DNA of 27,545 nt from JBLMYQ01 sp050258375 (lineage in GTDB: Bacteria; Bacillota; Clostridia; Acetivibrionales; UBA4821): the NCBI GenBank assembly GCA_050258375.1, contig JBLMYQ010000056.1, positions 1-27,545 on the forward strand, given 5' to 3'. Position numbers and translations under genes: made by a program. This document shows, piece by piece, positions 8,121-16,921 of this stretch. Position 1 is the stretch's first letter. Every line of letters begins with the position of its first letter. Under the pieces are notes generated by a model, which had not been told where the DNA came from, did no database searches, and saw nothing but the letters and a program-made list of their open reading frames with translations.

Positions 8121-10001
8121 CTATGCAAACCGGACGTTGAAGATTTTTCCCCACCGCCCAACGCAAATAATACGCCATATCAAAGTATTAAACATACATA
8201 TTTTTTCTTTCTCGCTTTCATCTAACCATTTCAGTATCTTTTGCTTATCAATAATAGGTGCTAAGATATCACAAGCCATAATCAATTCATTTCTTACAAA
8301 CTCCCAATTTTTGATAATCCATAAATCTGATGGAACTGCAAAACCCAGCTTTGACATCCTGTTTTTAATCTTATCCGGAATTATACCATCCACAGCATTT
8401 CTTAATATTCTTTTAGTGACTCCATTTTTAAGCCTGTATTCCGGCGGAAGTGATAATATATGTTCCACTAAACGAAAGTCCAAAAAAGGCAGTCTGCCTT
8501 CTATGGAATGTGCCATAGAACTTCTATCCTCGTAGTGTAAAAGCTGAACAAGTCCATATCTCATTGAGTTTTTTGCATATATATCAAAGTTTTTATACTG
8601 CCCTATGCTTTCGAGTATACCTTTGTCAAAAGGCACTTTTAGTAAAGTATCTTTTATGTCTGACGCAGCTTTTTTGAACAGAGCCTTGCTTAAAAAATCA
8701 GGCATGAAATCTTTTGCTATTAGCCACAACATATATTTAAGACCTAAAGACTCGTGCTTATTTCTCAGCTTAATATAAAAATACATTTCTCTTGCAGCAG
8801 AAATCAGCCTGAACCCTTTTATATAATCCTTTATTATCACAGAATAAAAAGGTGTATATCCGGCAAGCTGTTCATCCGAACCCTGACCATCCAGCATTAC
8901 CTTAAGTCCTGCCTGCTTTGCCGTTTTGAAAACAGACCAATGACTTGCGTGAAGAATGCCTCCAACAGGTTCATCCTGGTGGTATATCACTTTATCTAAA
9001 TCTTTTAAGAATACATCAAGTTTGGTATATACTTTTTTTGCAGCTACGCCTGTAGAATTTACGACCTCATCAATATACTCCTGCTCATCATAATTTTTCT
9101 CATCTTCGCCGTTATAACAAGAAGATACCGTCTTTTGTTTTGCACTTACAGCCTGCTGTTTTAATATACCTGCAGCCGAACAAACTATTGAGGATGAATC
9201 AAGCCCGCCGGAAAGGCAGCTGCCAACAGATACATCTGACCTAAGCCTTAATTTGATTGAATCTATAAAAAGCTCGCGGAATCTTAAAACACTATCCTTG
9301 TAACTTCTTTTATTTTCTTTTATTTTATACAGGTTGTACCACTGCTTTATCTCAAGATGGTTATCCTTTGTATCTAGCTTTAAACAATACCCGGGTTGAA
9401 GCTGTTTAACACCCTCGAATAAAGTTTCATCAGTATGGTCAAAGCATCCGGAGATAATATTTTCCATGAGTCGTGGTATGTTTGCTTTCGGAGCTTTGTT
9501 ATAACACAATATGGCTTTTATTTCAGATGCAAAAATAAACTTACTGCCATCATTACAATAATAAAATGGCTTTACTCCAAACCTGTCTCTGGCACAAAAT
9601 AATTCCCTCTTCTCTCTGTCATATATTCCAAGAGCCCACATACCGTTAAAGCGGTTAAGACATTCCTCACCCCATAGGTCGTATGCAGCCATAATTACCT
9701 CAGTGTCTGTTTGGGAATTAAACCTATATCCTTGCGTCAATAATTCATTCTTCAATTCTATATAATTGTAAATCTCACCATTAAATACAATAGAATACTT
9801 GTCCAAATAGTGCATAGGCTGATGACCATCCTTCGAAAGGTCAATTATTGATAATCTCCGGTGTCCTAACGCAATATTATCAATATAAAAGGTTCCCCTG
9901 TCATCAGGTCCTCTATGCGCTAAGGTGTCTGTCATTTTTTCAAACAATTGCTCGTCAATCTTGCTGCCTGCATAATTGATAAATCCACTAATCCCGCACA
10001 T
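8121..10001 (-). CDS. asnB: Asparagine synthase-like glutamine-dependent amidotransferase
   Basis: 626-residue two-domain enzyme of the AsnB family. The N-terminal glutaminase domain begins M-C-G-I-S-G-F, with C2 as nucleophile after Met removal. R49 region LGHRRLSIIDL, FNGEIYNY and TDTEV are the usual glutamine-site residues. The C-terminal synthase domain has the ATP-pyrophosphatase loop S264-G-G-L-D-S-S270 and a typical LDGQGSDEQLAGY segment. The family releases ammonia from glutamine and uses it to make an amide from an ATP-activated carboxylate. Within a glycan cluster that also has a uronic-acid-forming dehydrogenase, a likely role is amidation of a uronic acid in the polymer, as proposed for AsnB homologues in O-antigen loci; ordinary asparagine synthesis cannot be excluded. 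The ribosome binding site GGAGG is 6 nt before the ATG. Confidence 0.88.
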   Translation of the reverse strand: MCGISGFINYAGSKIDEQLFEKMTDTLAHRGPDDRGTFYIDNIALGHRRLSIIDLSKDGHQPMHYLDKYSIVFNGEIYNYIELKNELLTQGYRFNSQTDTEVIMAAYDLWGEECLNRFNGMWALGIYDREKRELFCARDRFGVKPFYYCNDGSKFIFASEIKAILCYNKAPKANIPRLMENIISGCFDHTDETLFEGVKQLQPGYCLKLDTKDNHLEIKQWYNLYKIKENKRSYKDSVLRFRELFIDSIKLRLRSDVSVGSCLSGGLDSSSIVCSAAGILKQQAVSAKQKTVSSCYNGEDEKNYDEQEYIDEVVNSTGVAAKKVYTKLDVFLKDLDKVIYHQDEPVGGILHASHWSVFKTAKQAGLKVMLDGQGSDEQLAGYTPFYSVIIKDYIKGFRLISAAREMYFYIKLRNKHESLGLKYMLWLIAKDFMPDFLSKALFKKAASDIKDTLLKVPFDKGILESIGQYKNFDIYAKNSMRYGLVQLLHYEDRSSMAHSIEGRLPFLDFRLVEHILSLPPEYRLKNGVTKRILRNAVDGIIPDKIKNRMSKLGFAVPSDLWIIKNWEFVRNELIMACDILAPIIDKQKILKWLDESEKEKICMFNTLIWRIICVGRWGKIFNVRFA

Positions 10002-10032
10002 ATTATGCCTCCGTCACATTATAGTCTTAGTG

Positions 10033-11145
10033 TTAACTCTCTGATGAATCTATATAAAGCTTTTGAAGCCACTTTGCCGTATTATCAATATCATAGCCAT
10101 GCCGGACAACACTCTCATACATATTTTGTCTTTCACCGGAATCATAATCACATTTGATTACTTCTTCTGCCCAAAACTCTGCCGGTTTAGTTAATGAGAT
10201 ACGCTCAAGCAAATCAGTTATTTTAGCTTCATCTGGGATAGCATCCGATGAAAAGCATTTTAAGCCTGATGCTTGCGCCTCTATCAATGCAATCCCTAGC
10301 CCCTCAAAATGTGATGGAAATATAAACACATCCATGGCAAATAACAAATCAGGTATATCCTTCCGTGAGCCTGTAAATATTACATCCTTTTCAAGTCCAA
10401 GCCTTATTACCTTATCCTTTATAACTCCTTCAAGCTCTCCACTGCCTATAAGAAGCAGAACAGCATTTGGTTTTCTATCATGCACTATCTTAAATATGTC
10501 GATTATAAGCTCATGGTTTTTTATATAACAAAACACTCCTACATGACCAATAACAAATTTATTTCTTATATTCAGAGAATCCCTTATAATGCTTCTTTTT
10601 TCTTTATCAAAAATATATCTTTCAGCATCAATAGCATTTTGTATTATTTTAAATTCTGTTTTATTTCCGTAAAGCCATTTCCCAGCTGATTTTGAACACG
10701 CTAACCTTTCATGTGCCAGCTTTCGTAATGGTAACTGCAAAAATGTTTTTACGATTGCTTTAATACCTTTTCCCGAAGATAACGTATGGCTATGAATAAT
10801 TGTTTTCAGTCCATGCTTTCTAGCTATGCTCAGATATAATGATGCCAGTCCTTGTGCATGTCCATGTATTATTTTATAATCCCTATGCTCATTAAAAAAA
10901 TCATTCCATGCTTTTAAAAATTTTATCCCGTTTTTCAGGTCTAAACTTGGCATATAGTATATATTGCCGCCAAGACTGCGTATTTCATCATCGTAATCCC
11001 CTTTTTCTTTGGTTTGAACAATAAAATCAAATTGAACCTTTGAACGGTCAATTTTGCGGTATACATTCATTATGAATGTTTCCGCGCCCCTCCTATGCAT
11101 TTTTGAAAACACCTGAAGTACTCGTACAGGACTATTTTTTGTCAT
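10033..11145 (-). CDS. Glycosyltransferase family 4 (EpsF-like)
   Basis: 370-residue GT-B-fold retaining glycosyltransferase. The N-terminus VRVLQVFSKMHRRGAETFIM is the standard acceptor-domain start of EpsF/CapM-type enzymes. The linker to the donor domain is FVIGHVGVFCYIKNHELII. The donor-binding motif E-x7-E is seen as EGLGIALIEAQ in FPSHFEGLGIALIEAQASGL. The length is normal for GT4. It most likely transfers one sugar from an NDP-sugar to the lipid-linked chain on the cytoplasmic side. It lies 13 bp after the next GT4 gene and 31 bp before asnB on the same strand, so it is part of the operon. The ribosome binding site is GAAGGG, 8 nt before the ATG. Donor and acceptor are unknown. Confidence 0.87.
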   Translation of the reverse strand: MTKNSPVRVLQVFSKMHRRGAETFIMNVYRKIDRSKVQFDFIVQTKEKGDYDDEIRSLGGNIYYMPSLDLKNGIKFLKAWNDFFNEHRDYKIIHGHAQGLASLYLSIARKHGLKTIIHSHTLSSGKGIKAIVKTFLQLPLRKLAHERLACSKSAGKWLYGNKTEFKIIQNAIDAERYIFDKEKRSIIRDSLNIRNKFVIGHVGVFCYIKNHELIIDIFKIVHDRKPNAVLLLIGSGELEGVIKDKVIRLGLEKDVIFTGSRKDIPDLLFAMDVFIFPSHFEGLGIALIEAQASGLKCFSSDAIPDEAKITDLLERISLTKPAEFWAEEVIKCDYDSGERQNMYESVVRHGYDIDNTAKWLQKLYIDSSES

Positions 11146-11157
11146 ATTTTCAACCCT

Positions 11158-12264
11158 TCAATTAATCTGTCCATATAAATTCCTCATTTTTTCTTTAACT
11201 ATGGATGTATCATATTTTTTAACCTCTTCAAGATTCCGCTTACCCATTAATTTGCGCAATCCGGTATCATCAACAATTTTTAATATACTGTCTGCAAATC
11301 TATTTACATCATCAGGCTCTATCAGATAACCGCCTTCGCCATTTTGAATCAAATCAGTATTACCTCTTATTGATGAACATATTACCGGCAACCCTGCCGA
11401 CATTGCCTCCATGACCGCAACAGGCAAGCCTTCCTGGTATGAAGGAAATACAAATACATCAGAAGCTGCACATATTTCAGCAATATCATTTCTAAAGCCC
11501 ATGAACCTAACCTTATCTTGAATTCCAATTGCTTTTGCAAGGTCTTTCAAGTAACCTTCCAATTCGCCTTTGCCGCAAATCAGATATATGACATTTTGCC
11601 TTTCCACCTTTGCAAGAGCCTTAAGGATAACCTCATGATTCTTTCTCTTTATCATTTCACCTATTGAGAGCAGTACTACAACATCATCTGATATATTCAA
11701 CTCCTCACGCTTCTTGTTTCTGCTAATAATGTGCCTGCTAAACTTTTCTGTATCTACACCAACACCCGGAATATACACAACATTCTTTGCTTCAAACCTT
11801 AGGGCTCGAATATAATCCTCTTGATTTATTGTTATAAGTACATCTGTGTATCTGGACAGAAACCTTTCAACAGTATAATAAACTAACCAATTTATAACTG
11901 GCGCGCCCTTAAAGAAATGGAACCCATGCGCAGTATAAATAATGGGAGAAGCCCCTACAGATTTAGCCGCTAGCCTGGCTAATACTCCCCCCATAGGGGA
12001 ATGACAATGTACCACATCAAATTGTTCTGATTGCATTATTTTTTTAAGCTGTTTAAATGCCTTTACGTTCTTTAAAGAAAATGGTGACCGTTGTATATCA
12101 AAATGATGTCTGATGATGTCGAGCGTATCAAGTCTCTCGTTTGCATCACTAAAATTTGCAGCAGCATGTATTTCATAGCCTAATGATTCCAACACCTCTA
12201 TATTACCTTGTTCAAAGAGATAGAACTGCCTGCTTACCGTAGAAACAATAAGACTTTTCTTCAT
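11158..12264 (-). CDS. Glycosyltransferase family 4 (EpsD/CapM-like)
   Basis: 368-residue GT-B-fold glycosyltransferase. The acceptor domain has VVHCHSPMGGVLARLAAK and IIYTAHGFHFFKGAP, a signature of EpsD/CapM-like enzymes that commonly add the second or third sugar on a lipid carrier. The nucleotide-sugar site shows GVGVDTEKF and LLSIGEMIKRKNHEVILKAL. The retaining-GT motif E-x7-E is EGLPVAVMEAM in FPSYQEGLPVAVMEAMSAGL. The start is an ATG with GGGAGG 7 nt upstream. The position right after the initiating sugar transferase and acetyltransferase suggests that it acts early, adding the sugar next to the priming residue; this is inferred from gene order. Confidence 0.88.
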   Translation of the reverse strand: MKKSLIVSTVSRQFYLFEQGNIEVLESLGYEIHAAANFSDANERLDTLDIIRHHFDIQRSPFSLKNVKAFKQLKKIMQSEQFDVVHCHSPMGGVLARLAAKSVGASPIIYTAHGFHFFKGAPVINWLVYYTVERFLSRYTDVLITINQEDYIRALRFEAKNVVYIPGVGVDTEKFSRHIISRNKKREELNISDDVVVLLSIGEMIKRKNHEVILKALAKVERQNVIYLICGKGELEGYLKDLAKAIGIQDKVRFMGFRNDIAEICAASDVFVFPSYQEGLPVAVMEAMSAGLPVICSSIRGNTDLIQNGEGGYLIEPDDVNRFADSILKIVDDTGLRKLMGKRNLEEVKKYDTSIVKEKMRNLYGQIN

Positions 12265-12305
12265 TTAAATCCTCCCAAGATGTTCTACTCATAATATGCA
12301 TATCT

Positions 12306-13037
12306 TTACAAATTCCACAAATGATAAGTCTGATGACATCCCACTTGCTTGCAGCCAATCTTGTGATAAAAGTTAATAGCTCTTATATTCCGCACTTGAG
12401 TGCCAACTCTAATTTCATCACAGCCTCGTTTATATGCTTCATATTCTATGGTTTTAAACAAGCGGCTTCCAATACCGCCTCTGACCTCACTCCTCGCAAC
12501 AGCAATCAGCTCAATGGTACATACCTTATCTGAATATGCGTGCAGCAAGAAACCCTCTATAACACCATCATTATCTTTAGCAACTGCATAAAACTTATCC
12601 CTCTTTCCAAATGAGTTAATCAACCACTGCTTATAAACATCTTCTCCGCCTCTTTTGTTCAGTTCAGAATCCTCTACGAACTTTGAAAACGGAAATTCTG
12701 CTATTTCAAGTATTTTCTCATCCCGCTCTAGTGCCTGATGTATCTGAACGGAGTCCGGTATATCACAAGCAGATTCTAGCTTCTTCTGAAATTGTATATT
12801 TATATCAATCAAAAATGCTGTTGTATCACTGCCAATAAATTGTGCATTAATAGGTTCTGAATTACGGTTTTCGATTGAAACAAATTGATACTCTGTAAAT
12901 CTTTTTTTTATAGTATCCCACTGGGCTTGTGTCAGCGGTTTATATAAAACTGCTTTAGCGCAGGTTACACCAAAGAATTCGGTATCCCACTGAAGCTCAA
13001 AAAGCTTTGCTGCATTCTCTATACTTTCATATTTCAT
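12306..13037 (-). CDS. WecD-like GNAT N-acetyltransferase, probably for a UDP-4-amino sugar
   Basis: 243-residue protein with two parts. The N-terminal part contains LFELQWDTEFFGVTCAKA, which resembles the WDxxFFG segment of WecD-type amino-sugar acetyltransferases. The C-terminal GNAT domain has the acetyl-CoA loop R-G-G-I-G-S in LIAVARSEVRGGIGSRLFKT and the closing NIRAINFYHKIGCKQVG. WecD acetylates the 4-amino group of a dTDP-4-amino-4,6-dideoxyhexose. Here the gene is beside a 4,6-dehydratase, an aminotransferase and a PglC-like transferase, so the likely substrate is UDP-4-amino-4,6-dideoxy-GlcNAc, giving a bacillosamine-type diacetamido sugar. In Campylobacter this step uses PglD, a left-handed beta-helix enzyme, so the enzyme class differs. 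The ribosome binding site GGAGG is unusually far (12 nt) from the ATG. Confidence 0.8.
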   Translation of the reverse strand: MKYESIENAAKLFELQWDTEFFGVTCAKAVLYKPLTQAQWDTIKKRFTEYQFVSIENRNSEPINAQFIGSDTTAFLIDINIQFQKKLESACDIPDSVQIHQALERDEKILEIAEFPFSKFVEDSELNKRGGEDVYKQWLINSFGKRDKFYAVAKDNDGVIEGFLLHAYSDKVCTIELIAVARSEVRGGIGSRLFKTIEYEAYKRGCDEIRVGTQVRNIRAINFYHKIGCKQVGCHQTYHLWNL

Positions 13038-13059
13038 AAATTATTAAAGCCTCCTATGT

Positions 13060-13695
13060 CTATGCTCTGATGTTTGTACCAACCTTTGCGTCTCTCTCGA
13101 CAATTCCCCTGTCTACGTAAATGTTTTTGCACCTCAGAACAGATACAACTGTTTTTAGAAAAATCTTTATGTCAAACCACAAGGATAAATTATCAATATA
13201 ATAAATGTCATTTTGAATACGTTCTTTCCACCCTACCATATTCCTGTAATATGCCTGATTATATCCAGAAACACCCGGTCTTACTTCCAGCTTGCGTTCT
13301 TCGTTTCCCTTATATAGAATACGATGCTCCGGCAAATCCGGTCTGGGTCCAATAATTGACATATCGCCCTTAATAATATTTAGAAGCTGTGGGGTCTCAT
13401 CAATGCTGGTATCACGTATAAACCTCCCTACTCTGGTCAACCTTGGATCATTCTCTGCATTAAATGTGGAACCGTCATGGTTTCTTATATCTGGCGCACC
13501 AATCTTCATTGAGCGGAATTTATACATTTTGAATACCTTACCATATCTTCCAATACGTGGAGCGATATAAAAAATTGAACCCTTGTCTTCAAAATATATG
13601 ATTGGACTAATGATAATCAACAAAATTAGCCATAAAGGCAGCGCTACTAGTGCTAAAATTAAATCAAAGATTCTTTTGAAGAATTTTTTGTACAT
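13060..13695 (-). CDS. Initiating phosphoglycosyl transferase (PglC/WcaJ-type sugar transferase)
   Basis: 211-residue monotopic membrane enzyme of the bacterial sugar transferase family. It moves a phospho-sugar from UDP-sugar to undecaprenyl phosphate, the first membrane step of glycan assembly. The N-terminal hydrophobic re-entrant helix is at residues 10-35 (DLILALVALPLWLILLIIIS). The family motifs follow: YKFRSM (58-63), the catalytic D99-E100 dyad in TSIDETPQLLN, GPRPDLPEH (116-124) and RPGVSGYNQAYYRN. It is small, like PglC, with no extra N-terminal membrane domain as in WcaJ/WbaP. Together with the dehydratase and aminotransferase upstream this suggests transfer of a bacillosamine-like phosphate. 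It begins 4 nt after the DegT stop; GGGTGA, which contains that stop, is its ribosome binding site. Confidence 0.93.
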   Translation of the reverse strand: MYKKFFKRIFDLILALVALPLWLILLIIISPIIYFEDKGSIFYIAPRIGRYGKVFKMYKFRSMKIGAPDIRNHDGSTFNAENDPRLTRVGRFIRDTSIDETPQLLNIIKGDMSIIGPRPDLPEHRILYKGNEERKLEVRPGVSGYNQAYYRNMVGWKERIQNDIYYIDNLSLWFDIKIFLKTVVSVLRCKNIYVDRGIVERDAKVGTNIRA

Positions 13696-13699
13696 CTGC

Positions 13700-14950
13700 T
13701 CACCCTATCTGTTTCATATTTCTACAACTGCTTATAACTTCATCCACTGCTATCTTAAGCTTTTCACACACATACTTTACATCTTCAGTACTTAACAGTG
13801 TATGCAGCGGAAGAGTAATCTCATTAGCATACTGATTGTACGCGTTGGGATAAGCAGTAATGTCAAACCCCAATGCTTTGTATGCAGTAAACATAGGTAA
13901 CGGTTTATAATGAACATTACATGCAATACCTGCCTCTGCCATCTTTATAATAATTTCATTTCTTTGTGCTTCACTAATTCCCGGTACTCTGGTCAAGTAC
14001 AGGTGACCACTGGAAGAAAAGCTTTCATCATAATGCTGCAAGCTCTGAATACCAAACGGCAGCAGCTCTCTATCGTATATCTCAATAATACTTCTCCGTT
14101 TCTCTAAAAAACCATCATATCTATTTAGCTGAATTAGTCCAATCCCTGCTGAAAGATCGGTCATATTGCATTTATAAGCTGGATATACTATGTCATATTC
14201 CCATGCGCCTTTCTGTGTCTTGGTCAAAGCATCTTTGGATTGCCCATGCAAGCTATGCAGCATGAATTGGTTGTACAGCCACTCATCATCTAATCCTAAA
14301 TCATTACGCCATACCACAGCCCCGCCTTCAGCCGTTGTCAAATTCTTTACTGCATGAAAAGAAAAACAAGTAAAGTCAGCAGCTTGTCCGCTCTTTTGGC
14401 CTTTGCTTTCAGCACCGAAACCATGAGCTGAATCAGCCATAACAATTACTCTATTAAATAACTTTTGAAATTCATTATTTGCTTTAAAGAGCTTCCTCTT
14501 ATTCTCCACAATTTTATATATTGCTTCATAGTCGCACATCTTTCCGGCTATATCAACAGGAATTATAACCTTTGTTTTTTCAGTAATCGCATTAGCCAGC
14601 TTTGAATAATCCATTTCAAAAGATTCCGGAGCTACATCAACCAACACGATTTTTGCACCTATATGGTCTATAACAGAAGCAGAAGCCGTATAAGTATAGA
14701 CTGTGGTAATTACTTCGTCCCCCGGACCTATATCTAAAATCCGTAATGTCAGCTCCATAGCAGCTGTTGCAGAATTGAGGCAGACCGCTTTTTTTACTCT
14801 GATATATTTAGCAATTCTCTGTTCAAAGAGCTTGGTTCTCGGTCCGGTGGTAATCCAACCGGACTTCATAGCTTGTATTACTTCGTCAATTTCTTCATCA
14901 GTAATATCCGGTGGAGAAAATGCTATATTCCTTATTTGATTTAATTTCAA
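13700..14950 (-). CDS. DegT/DnrJ/EryC1/StrS-family sugar aminotransferase (PglE-like)
   Basis: 416-residue PLP-dependent aminotransferase. The PLP-binding Lys is K202 in FSFHAVKNLTTAEGG, and D173-x2-H176 in VIMADSAHGFGA holds the cofactor ring. The N-terminal FSPPDITDEEIDEVIQAMKS and GWITTGPRTKLFE are standard for enzymes that aminate C4 of nucleotide-linked 4-keto-6-deoxyhexoses using glutamate. The upstream 4,6-dehydratase would provide the keto sugar, and the WecD-like enzyme could then acetylate the new amine. Compared with PglE there is an insert at about 140-170 (YEAIYKIVENKRKLFKANNE). The start is a TTG, chosen because GGAGG lies 8 nt before it and no upstream ATG is in frame nearby. 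The gene is 35 bp after the dehydratase. Confidence 0.92.
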   Translation of the reverse strand: MKLNQIRNIAFSPPDITDEEIDEVIQAMKSGWITTGPRTKLFEQRIAKYIRVKKAVCLNSATAAMELTLRILDIGPGDEVITTVYTYTASASVIDHIGAKIVLVDVAPESFEMDYSKLANAITEKTKVIIPVDIAGKMCDYEAIYKIVENKRKLFKANNEFQKLFNRVIVMADSAHGFGAESKGQKSGQAADFTCFSFHAVKNLTTAEGGAVVWRNDLGLDDEWLYNQFMLHSLHGQSKDALTKTQKGAWEYDIVYPAYKCNMTDLSAGIGLIQLNRYDGFLEKRRSIIEIYDRELLPFGIQSLQHYDESFSSSGHLYLTRVPGISEAQRNEIIIKMAEAGIACNVHYKPLPMFTAYKALGFDITAYPNAYNQYANEITLPLHTLLSTEDVKYVCEKLKIAVDEVISSCRNMKQIG

Positions 14951-14985
14951 AAGGATAACCTCCCTTTCGCCATCTATTAAGCATA

Positions 14986-16839
14986 TTAGCTATTTTGAGC
15001 TGCAGCTTTATGCCCATATGTACTTACATATGTTGGCACAATCCGGGACATGCATTCCCTGACTGAAGCCGGATTATCCATGCTGTTTTCCAATGCTTTG
15101 ATACGAAGGAGCACTTCCTGATAACTAAGGTCCAATGGCTGACCAATAAAAATCTTTTCATGTAAAGTCTGCTTAATACCTTCTTCTTCAAGCAGCAATT
15201 CTTCATAAAGCTTTTCTCCTGGTCGTAAGCCTGTAAATTCAATCTTTATATCCACATCAGGTTCAAGTCCGGATAGCCTTATTAAATCTCTTGCCAAATC
15301 AGCAATTTTTACCGGGTCCCCCATATCCAGAATAAAAATCTCTCCTCCCTTAGCCATAGCACCAGCCTGTATTACAAGCTGAGCAGCCTCCGGAATAGTC
15401 ATAAAATAGCGTATGATATCGGGATGTGTAACAGTTACAGGACCTTCGTGTGCAATTTGTTTCTTAAAAAGTGGAATTACACTACCATTGCTTCCAAGCA
15501 CATTTCCAAACCGGACAGCTACAAATTCTGTTCTGCAATGCTTGTCCATTGCCTGGATAATCATCTCAGCAAGCCGTTTTGTTGCTCCCATGATATTTGT
15601 GGGATTAACTGCCTTATCTGTTGAAATCAATACAAATTTTTTGACTCCATATTCATGTGCAAACTGCGCAGTATTAAGAGTTCCAAAGACGTTATTCTTA
15701 ATCGCTTCTGAAGGATTATTCTCCATCAACGGTACATGTTTATGTGCTGCTGCATGAAAGACTACTCCTGGTCTGTATATACTAAAGACCTGCGCCAACC
15801 TTTTTTTATCTCTTACTGAGCCTATAAGAATTTCCAGATTTAATTTATTCTTATATGTATGTAATAGTTCATTTTGCAGGTCGTATGCATTGTTTTCATA
15901 TATATCAAATATTACAAGCTTCCTTGGATTAAACTTTGCAATCTGCCGGCATAGCTCCGCTCCTATAGAGCCTCCGCCCCCCGTTACTAATACAACCTCG
16001 TTCTTGAGATACCCAGCAATTTCTTCATTGTTAAGCTTAACTTCATCCCGTCCAAGCAGGTCCTCAATACACACATCTCTCAAGTGCTTTACACTAACCT
16101 TTTCATTCAATATTTCATATACTCCCGGAAGCGTTTTTAACTTGCATTTTGTTTGCTTGCATATATTAAGTATTTCTGAAATTTCACTCTTTTTTGCCGA
16201 AGGAATTGCTATTATAATTTCATCTATCATATATTTCTCGGCTAACTCTTTTATTTTGAACCGGTTCCCCTTAATCGGTATACCATTAATACTGGAATAA
16301 AGCTTCCACTTATCATCATCAACAACTACTACAGGAACTGATTTAAGTTCAACATGATTCTTCATTTCCTTGATAACCATTGAACCTGCTTCACCTGCAC
16401 CAATAACCATAATTCTCCGCATTCCTTCAGCACTGCTTTCCATACACCATTTCATTCTTCTGATTATACGGTAGCTAAGTCTTCCGGTACCTAGCATTAA
16501 GAAGGTTAAAAGCCATAAAATTATATAAACTGAACGTGGATACTTCATATTAAGAATACTGCCAAATACAATAATAGCTCCTATACCAGACAATGTAGCA
16601 AAAAATATCTTTATCAGTTCGCTTATGCTGGCATATCTCCAAAGACTTCTATATAAGCCAAATGCGTAATAAATTATGATATTTATAAAAGTCAGTATTA
16701 AAAATGAATGCAGAAAAATATTAAGATAAAAGATTGGTACTTTTCCGTCAAACCTTATAAAAAGCGAGCTATAAATCGCAATATTAAAAAGAATTATATC
16801 TAATATAATTAACATCATTTTTTTGCTGTAAGTAATCAA
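14986..16839 (-). CDS. Membrane-bound UDP-sugar 4,6-dehydratase (PglF/CapD/WbpM type)
   Basis: About 617-residue protein. Four N-terminal membrane helices (about residues 8-120) are followed by a CoA-binding-like domain with G147-A-G-E-A-G and then the catalytic extended SDR domain with TGGGGSIG at 286-293. The catalytic triad is of the SMK/TMK kind known from WbpM and PglF, with S406/T407, M417 and K421 in STDKAVNPTNIMGATK, where Met replaces the usual SDR Tyr. It converts UDP-GlcNAc to UDP-2-acetamido-2,6-dideoxy-hexos-4-ulose at the membrane face. The frame is open to a GTG at 16848, but AAGGTGA overlaps that codon. The TTG at 16839 has this ribosome binding site at correct spacing, so I place the start there. 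It is the second gene of the operon, 73-82 bp after the Wzz-like gene. Confidence 0.92.
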   Translation of the reverse strand: MITYSKKMMLIILDIILFNIAIYSSLFIRFDGKVPIFYLNIFLHSFLILTFINIIIYYAFGLYRSLWRYASISELIKIFFATLSGIGAIIVFGSILNMKYPRSVYIILWLLTFLMLGTGRLSYRIIRRMKWCMESSAEGMRRIMVIGAGEAGSMVIKEMKNHVELKSVPVVVVDDDKWKLYSSINGIPIKGNRFKIKELAEKYMIDEIIIAIPSAKKSEISEILNICKQTKCKLKTLPGVYEILNEKVSVKHLRDVCIEDLLGRDEVKLNNEEIAGYLKNEVVLVTGGGGSIGAELCRQIAKFNPRKLVIFDIYENNAYDLQNELLHTYKNKLNLEILIGSVRDKKRLAQVFSIYRPGVVFHAAAHKHVPLMENNPSEAIKNNVFGTLNTAQFAHEYGVKKFVLISTDKAVNPTNIMGATKRLAEMIIQAMDKHCRTEFVAVRFGNVLGSNGSVIPLFKKQIAHEGPVTVTHPDIIRYFMTIPEAAQLVIQAGAMAKGGEIFILDMGDPVKIADLARDLIRLSGLEPDVDIKIEFTGLRPGEKLYEELLLEEEGIKQTLHEKIFIGQPLDLSYQEVLLRIKALENSMDNPASVRECMSRIVPTYVSTYGHKAAAQNS

Positions 16840-16921
16840 ATAAATCACCTTTTAAGAAGTATTTACTTTAATAGACTTTTCTTCATGTTGCTCTGCCTAA
16901 AAATAATTTAACTTTGTTATA

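Noticed and set aside
15413..16300. Open frames on the plus strand inside the 4,6-dehydratase gene
   Set aside because: They are antisense shadows of a gene with intact catalytic motifs and have no ribosome binding sites or recognisable domains. The same holds for other plus-strand frames within the cluster.
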